From positions 372,001 through 436,000 of the forward strand of contig JADKFC010000001.1 of assembly GCA_016717655.1 (NCBI GenBank): a DNA stretch of 64,000 bases, given 5' to 3'. Origin of the DNA: Saprospiraceae bacterium (GTDB taxonomy: Bacteria; Bacteroidota; Bacteroidia; Chitinophagales; Saprospiraceae). Both the position numbers and the translations under genes were made by a program. This document shows positions 60,071 to 64,000 of the stretch, one piece after another; the first letter of the stretch is position 1, and the number at the start of each line of letters is the position of its first letter. Under the pieces are notes generated by a model. It did not search any database and was not told the DNA's origin. It saw only the letters and a program-made list of their open reading frames with translations.

Positions 60071-61434
60071 ACATTCGTACCCGTTTATTGCTCCAGTTTT
60101 CGCTTTTTGTTTTCATTATTATCTCTATTTTTTCGTCTGCCATATTGTACTTTTCATCTTTATACAGATCCAATGATTATTATTCCAGGCTTGAAAACAG
60201 GGCACTTTCAACGGCCCAGCTGTTACTCAACGTAGACGAGGTCTCTGCTGACTTACTCAGGATCATTGATAAAAATACCTTATCACTTTACAATGAAAAT
60301 TTGAGGATTTATACGGCAGACAGCACCCAAGTTTATGCCAACCTATCTGACTCTACGGTTTCATCAAAACTGCACCTGATTCCACAAATTATCATAAACA
60401 AACGTGTTGAGTACCAGGATGGTGAAAGAGAGGGACTGGGTTTATTGGTTGTCAATAAGGGAGAAACTTATGTGATTCTGGTCTCTGCATGGGACAAGTA
60501 TGGCTTGTCAAAGATCAGCAACCTCAAGATTATATTATTGACCGGATTTTTATTCAGCATTTTCACCACCATCATATTTGGCTATGTCTTTGCTGGAAGG
60601 GCATTGAGGCCTATTTCTAACGTCATCAATCAAGTGAAGACCATATCGGTCAACAACCTCAATCAGCGCGTAAGTGAAGGAAATAAAAAAGATGAAATTG
60701 CCCAAATGGCGATTACCTTCAACCAAATGATGCAGCGCCTGGAAGATGCTTTTATTTTACAGAGAGAATTTGTTGCCAATGCGGCCCATGAGTTGCGTAC
60801 ACCCTTTACAGTAATGGTTACCGAGCTGGATTATACCCTTATGCAGGAGCGCGATAAAGAAAAATACAAGGGGGTTATCAAGTCATTATCTGATGAGCTT
60901 AAAAAACTAAGCAAACTTGCCAATGGCTTGTTAGACCTTGCACGTATCAGTTTTGAAAAATCTCCTGCAGATTTTAAGTTGATACGCATGGATGAATTGT
61001 TGGTTGAAACCTATCATTCAGCGATTCAGCTTAGACCCCAAAGTCATATAGAGCTGAACCTGGATCAAATGCCCGAGAATGAACAACAGTTGTTGATTTA
61101 CGGCAACGAACAATTGTTATCCATTTCTTTTAACAACCTGATTGACAATGCCTGTAAGTTTTCAGAAAACAACGGTGTTAAGATTAGTCTGCACATTGAA
61201 GAAACCATGCTTCATATTAAGTTTAAAGACCAGGGATCAGGTGTCCACACCAAGGATCTCGACAAAATTTTTCAACCTTTCTACAGAGGACAAAACTCGC
61301 AGTACATAGCAGGATATGGCATCGGTCTGGCACTTACCAAAAAGATTGTAGAACTGCACAATGGAACTATCAATGTTGATTCCATTTCGGGCAAGGGAAG
61401 CACTTTCCGAATATCCCTTCCCGTGTCGGTTTAA
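60067..61434 (+). CDS. Membrane sensor histidine kinase
   Basis: 455 residues. TM1 (about 8-30, LLQFSLFVFIIISIFSSAIL), a periplasmic sensor region of about 120 residues, TM2 (about 154-175), HAMP (AGRALRPISNVINQVKTISV), HisKA with H241 (FVANAAHELRTPFTVMVTEL) and HATPase (N box FNNLIDNACKFSE, G1 DQGSGVHTKDLDKIF, G2 GYGIGLALTKKIV). Starts with TTG inside the TTGA overlap with the regulator gene, so the two are a coupled, cognate pair. Signal unknown. Confidence 0.94.
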   Translation: MNIRTRLLLQFSLFVFIIISIFSSAILYFSSLYRSNDYYSRLENRALSTAQLLLNVDEVSADLLRIIDKNTLSLYNENLRIYTADSTQVYANLSDSTVSSKLHLIPQIIINKRVEYQDGEREGLGLLVVNKGETYVILVSAWDKYGLSKISNLKIILLTGFLFSIFTTIIFGYVFAGRALRPISNVINQVKTISVNNLNQRVSEGNKKDEIAQMAITFNQMMQRLEDAFILQREFVANAAHELRTPFTVMVTELDYTLMQERDKEKYKGVIKSLSDELKKLSKLANGLLDLARISFEKSPADFKLIRMDELLVETYHSAIQLRPQSHIELNLDQMPENEQQLLIYGNEQLLSISFNNLIDNACKFSENNGVKISLHIEETMLHIKFKDQGSGVHTKDLDKIFQPFYRGQNSQYIAGYGIGLALTKKIVELHNGTINVDSISGKGSTFRISLPVSV

Positions 61435-61511
61435 TCTTATTTTAATCTCAGTTTAATACATATCTAATTTTCTTCTAACCTATATCTAATAGGGTTTCGT
61501 GGATGCAGGCT

Positions 61512-61519
61512 TACCTTTG
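61512..61519 (+). promoter_or_regulatory. -7 element before the sugar cluster
   Basis: TACCTTTG, 33 bases before the epimerase ATG; drives the three-gene sugar cluster apart from the kinase gene. Confidence 0.5.
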
Positions 61520-61552
61520 TAGGGTAATTATAAGACCTTCTATACTATACAT

Positions 61553-62512
61553 ATGATAAAAGATAAGCATATATTTATCACCGGGGGCGCCGGTTTTATC
61601 GCCAATCGTTTGATCAGGCAACTGGTGAATGACAATTTTATCACCGTATTTGACAACTTTTACCGCGATACCCTTTCCTCAACCGATTTGAATCAACATC
61701 CCAATGTAAATGTTATTCGTGGTTCTGTAATGGAATATGAGCATCTGGAGGCTTCAATGGAAGGTGCAGATATAGTAGTACATGCGGCGGCCATTGCAGG
61801 AATTGATACGGTGATCAAGAGCCCGACCAATACCATGAAAATCAATATTATTGGCACTACCAATGCCCTGGAAGCAGCTGTAAAACACAAGATCAAAGAC
61901 AGGTTTGTCAACTTCTCCACTTCAGAAGTTTTTGGCAGGATGTCTTTTAAGTCGACCGAAGACAGCACGACCCACGTTGGAAGTGCGGGAGAAGCACGGT
62001 GGACCTATGCCGTGAGTAAGCTGGCAGCAGAGCACCTGGCACATGCGTTTCACAAAGAAATGGGACTGCCCATTGTTACTGTGAGACCGTTTAATGTGTA
62101 TGGCGAAGGACAAACCGGTGAAGGGGCTATGCAAATTTTTATTAAAAAAGCCATTAACGATGAAGATATCTACATATATGGAGATGGAAGTCAGATTCGT
62201 TCGTGGTGTTATGTCAACGATTTTATTGATGGGCTCATCCACTGTATCCACAATCCCAATGCGATTGGAGAATCTTTCAACATAGGCAATGCCAAATCAG
62301 TGATTACAACATTTGGACTGGCCCAAACCGTATGCAGGGTGTTGAATTCTTCATCTAAGATATTGTTTAAACCGCCTCTTTCTGCTGATATTGAATTGAG
62401 GATACCATCGGTAGATAAAGCAGACAAGCTGCTTGGATTCAGAGCTGAAACAATGCTGGATGAGGGTATATTAAGAACTGCAGAGTGGATGAAAAAACCA
62501 ATTGCTGTTTGA
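61553..62512 (+). CDS. NAD-dependent sugar-nucleotide epimerase/dehydratase
   Basis: Extended short-chain dehydrogenase acting on a nucleotide-activated sugar; 319 residues. Rossmann motif GGAGFI (G11, G12, G14), catalytic Y152-x3-K156 (TYAVSKLAAEH) with upstream S/T in FSTSEVFG, and substrate-side PFNVYGEGQTGEGAM. Members with this pattern include UDP-glucose 4-epimerase and UDP-glucuronate or dTDP-sugar enzymes; the exact reaction is not decided. It heads a cluster with an aminotransferase and an acyltransferase, so the likely product is an acylated amino sugar for surface polysaccharide. Confidence 0.9.
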   Translation: MIKDKHIFITGGAGFIANRLIRQLVNDNFITVFDNFYRDTLSSTDLNQHPNVNVIRGSVMEYEHLEASMEGADIVVHAAAIAGIDTVIKSPTNTMKINIIGTTNALEAAVKHKIKDRFVNFSTSEVFGRMSFKSTEDSTTHVGSAGEARWTYAVSKLAAEHLAHAFHKEMGLPIVTVRPFNVYGEGQTGEGAMQIFIKKAINDEDIYIYGDGSQIRSWCYVNDFIDGLIHCIHNPNAIGESFNIGNAKSVITTFGLAQTVCRVLNSSSKILFKPPLSADIELRIPSVDKADKLLGFRAETMLDEGILRTAEWMKKPIAV

Positions 62513-62514
62513 CG

Positions 62515-63639
62515 ATGCAAAAAGAAATGATCAGATTGTCTCGTCCTCAAATTCCTGAGATTGCACTACAACAAGTTTTGGATGTGCTGGATTCAGGCAT
62601 GCTGGTTCAGGGAAAGTGGGTCAGGCGATTTGAGCAGGAGCTTGAAGCCTATTTAGACATAGAAAATTGTATTCTTGTAAGCAATGGTACGGCGGCACTA
62701 CATCTTACCTTACTTGCAGCCGGAATTGGCAGTGGCGACGAAGTGATCGTGCCTGCTTATACCTTTACAGCGGTTGCTAATGCTGTAGAACTTACCGGTG
62801 CCAGGCCGATATTTGCAGATATTCAACTGTCAGACTGTTGCATTGATACCTTGTGTCTGTCAGCTTTGATTACTCCTGCTACCAAGGCCATTATAGCAGT
62901 GCACGAATTTGGTTTAATGGCCGATCTGGATAAAATCATAGAACTAGCCCAACTCCATAATTTATTGGTCATTGAAGACGCAGCCTGTGCACTTGGGGCC
63001 ACTTTGCATAACAAGAAAGCAGGTACTTTTACATATACAGGGTGTTTTAGTTTTCACCCCAGAAAAATATTGACAACCGGAGAAGGTGGGGCCATCGTTA
63101 CAAAAGACGCTAAACTGGCTAATCACCTCCGAAACATGCGCAACCATGGAATTGAAAACAACCATGGTAAGATTGATTTTGTATGCGCCGGCTACAACTA
63201 CCGTATGACAGAATTTCAAGCAGCACTTGGGCCTAGTCAGTTAGATACATTGGACGAAACCATTATTGAACACAGAAGGCAGGCGACAATTTATCAGACT
63301 TTGCTTTCCGGTATTACTGGCCTGCATTTGCCACGGCCCCTCAAAGACAGTGAGGCTACTTATCAGACTTTCCATCTTCTCTTTGATCAGGCTTCAAAAA
63401 GAGATGGGGTAAAATCAGCTTTATTGGCTGAAGGAATTGAGAGCAATATTGGGGCTTATGCTATTCCCCATCTTAGCTACTATAAAGAAAAATATGCAAC
63501 CGATGACAATGCCTTCCCTGCTGCACAAGCGGCATTTCAGAGAGGGCTGGCTATCCCCTTGGGTGTTCACTTACAAAATGAAGACCTAAGTCACATTTCA
63601 AGCATCATTCAAAAGGCCATGACTGATGAACCTTCATAA
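62515..63639 (+). CDS. DegT/DnrJ/EryC1/StrS-type PLP aminotransferase
   Basis: 374 residues; transfers an amino group to a keto-sugar nucleotide. N-terminal SNGTAALHLTLLAAG, cofactor motif VIEDAACALGA with the Asp that binds the pyridine N, and the PLP lysine K184 in FSFHPRKILTTGEGGA. GYNYRMTEFQAALG completes the family pattern. ATG 62515 lies two bases after the epimerase stop; the frame is open earlier but overlaps that gene. Forms an operon with the epimerase and the acyltransferase behind it. Confidence 0.94.
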   Translation: MQKEMIRLSRPQIPEIALQQVLDVLDSGMLVQGKWVRRFEQELEAYLDIENCILVSNGTAALHLTLLAAGIGSGDEVIVPAYTFTAVANAVELTGARPIFADIQLSDCCIDTLCLSALITPATKAIIAVHEFGLMADLDKIIELAQLHNLLVIEDAACALGATLHNKKAGTFTYTGCFSFHPRKILTTGEGGAIVTKDAKLANHLRNMRNHGIENNHGKIDFVCAGYNYRMTEFQAALGPSQLDTLDETIIEHRRQATIYQTLLSGITGLHLPRPLKDSEATYQTFHLLFDQASKRDGVKSALLAEGIESNIGAYAIPHLSYYKEKYATDDNAFPAAQAAFQRGLAIPLGVHLQNEDLSHISSIIQKAMTDEPS

Positions 63640-64000
63640 TATCAAAGAACCCGGGTCACATGGAAGTGGTCAATTTGTAGCAGGTGATTTCAAATCTCTT
63701 GGTAAAAATGTGATCTTTGAAGCAGGGGTTATGGTTTTTCATGCAGAAAATATAATCATTGCAGACAATGTGTATATCGGCCACCAGACCATACTAAAGG
63801 GTTATTATAAAGGGTTAATGGAAATAGGTGAGGGCAGCTGGATTGGACAACAATGTTTTTTTCATTCCGCGGGTAATATAACCATTGGCAAAGCAGTGGG
63901 TATTGGTCCTGGTGTTAAAATCATTACCTCATCCCATCAAGATTCCCAAGTTGACTTACCCATTTTGTACCATCCTGTTGAATGTAAGTCAGTGGTTATA
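63626..64000 (+). CDS. Hexapeptide-repeat acyltransferase, N-terminal part
   Basis: Left-handed beta-helix transferase cut off by the right edge (125 codons visible, no stop). Hexapeptide rungs are clear: VIFEAGVMVFHAENIIIADN, VYIGHQTILKG, MEIGEGSWIGQQC, ITIGKAVGIGPGVKIITSSH, with the catalytic-type His in SSHQD. It starts at ATG 63626, overlapping the aminotransferase by 14 bases. Likely acetylates (or acylates) the amino sugar made by the two preceding enzymes; the donor is inferred from the family. Confidence 0.85.
   Translation, partial: MNLHNIKEPGSHGSGQFVAGDFKSLGKNVIFEAGVMVFHAENIIIADNVYIGHQTILKGYYKGLMEIGEGSWIGQQCFFHSAGNITIGKAVGIGPGVKIITSSHQDSQVDLPILYHPVECKSVVI

Noticed and set aside
1..64000. 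tRNA or rRNA genes and insertion sequences
   Set aside because: None recognised on either strand; no transposase or integrase motif in any long frame.

Overview
The window is a piece of a Bacteroidota chromosome, most like Saprospiraceae or a related Sphingobacteriia/Saprospiria lineage. The evidence is the many secreted proteins ending in a type IX secretion (T9SS) sorting domain (YPNP...G.Y.V / LYPNPS motifs), the repeated use of the Bacteroidota promoter -7 element TAnnTTTG a short distance before start codons, TTG starts, and two-domain cold-shock proteins typical of the phylum. No rRNA, tRNA, integrase, transposase or CRISPR array was seen.

Layout. 0-4.7 kb: A+T-rich tripartite RND efflux operon (TolC part, adaptor, permease). 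5.2-12.4 kb: a 1408-residue secreted multidomain BNR/PKD/LamG protein, then a DtxR/MntR-type metalloregulator divergent from a TonB-dependent receptor, with a perfect palindrome over both promoters. 12.6-22.7 kb: small housekeeping and accessory genes: VOC and thioesterase proteins, an ArsR regulator with an AHSA1-VOC fusion and a DoxX protein, an AraC regulator with a serine hydrolase, a YtxH/holin-like trio, and a frameshifted S41 peptidase. 22.8-25.9 kb: two cold-shock genes and a LuxR-type response regulator with its HisKA_2 kinase, all on the minus strand. 26.2-30.3 kb: a huge T9SS-exported protein containing three tandem esterase domains plus a fourth hydrolase. 30.6-32.9 kb: small membrane protein, sugar transferase, B12-binding radical SAM protein. 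33.2-36.1 kb: AAA/DUF4143 ATPase preceded by seven 22-bp phased repeats, a frameshifted Crp-like gene, and a DinB protein whose C-terminus is a T9SS sorting domain captured from the adjacent gene family. 36.2-41.4 kb: three tandem paralogous T9SS proteins in near-identical cassettes. 41.5-44.9 kb: oxyR divergent from katG. 45-48.9 kb: a secreted LRR/Calx-beta protein, a TlpA-like thioredoxin, a membrane protein with its own winged-helix regulator. 49.0-50.8 kb: a 1.8-kb array of covarying triloop hairpin repeats enclosing a four-helix-bundle (23S rRNA IVP family) gene. 50.8-59 kb: lipoproteins, a second paralogous T9SS pair around a Cys-rich lipoprotein with a poly-C tract, a structured 167-bp-period direct repeat, and a CotH/LTD T9SS protein. 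59.4-64 kb: an OmpR-type two-component pair and a sugar-nucleotide cluster (epimerase, DegT aminotransferase, hexapeptide acyltransferase).

How the pieces work together. Several regulator-target pairs can be read from DNA: metalloregulator/TonB receptor, ArsR/AHSA1 operon, OxyR/KatG, and one palindromic operator-promoter shared by two distant membrane-protein genes (30.5 and 48.0 kb). The surface is a clear theme: seven T9SS cargo genes, lipoproteins, polysaccharide-building enzymes and two outer-membrane systems. The repeat arrays sit directly on the 3' ends of genes, like REP/BIME elements.

At least seven genes carry single-base frameshifts, several in homopolymer runs. This could be consensus error of a long-read or metagenome assembly, true decay, or in one case (poly-C) phase variation; the sequence alone cannot decide.
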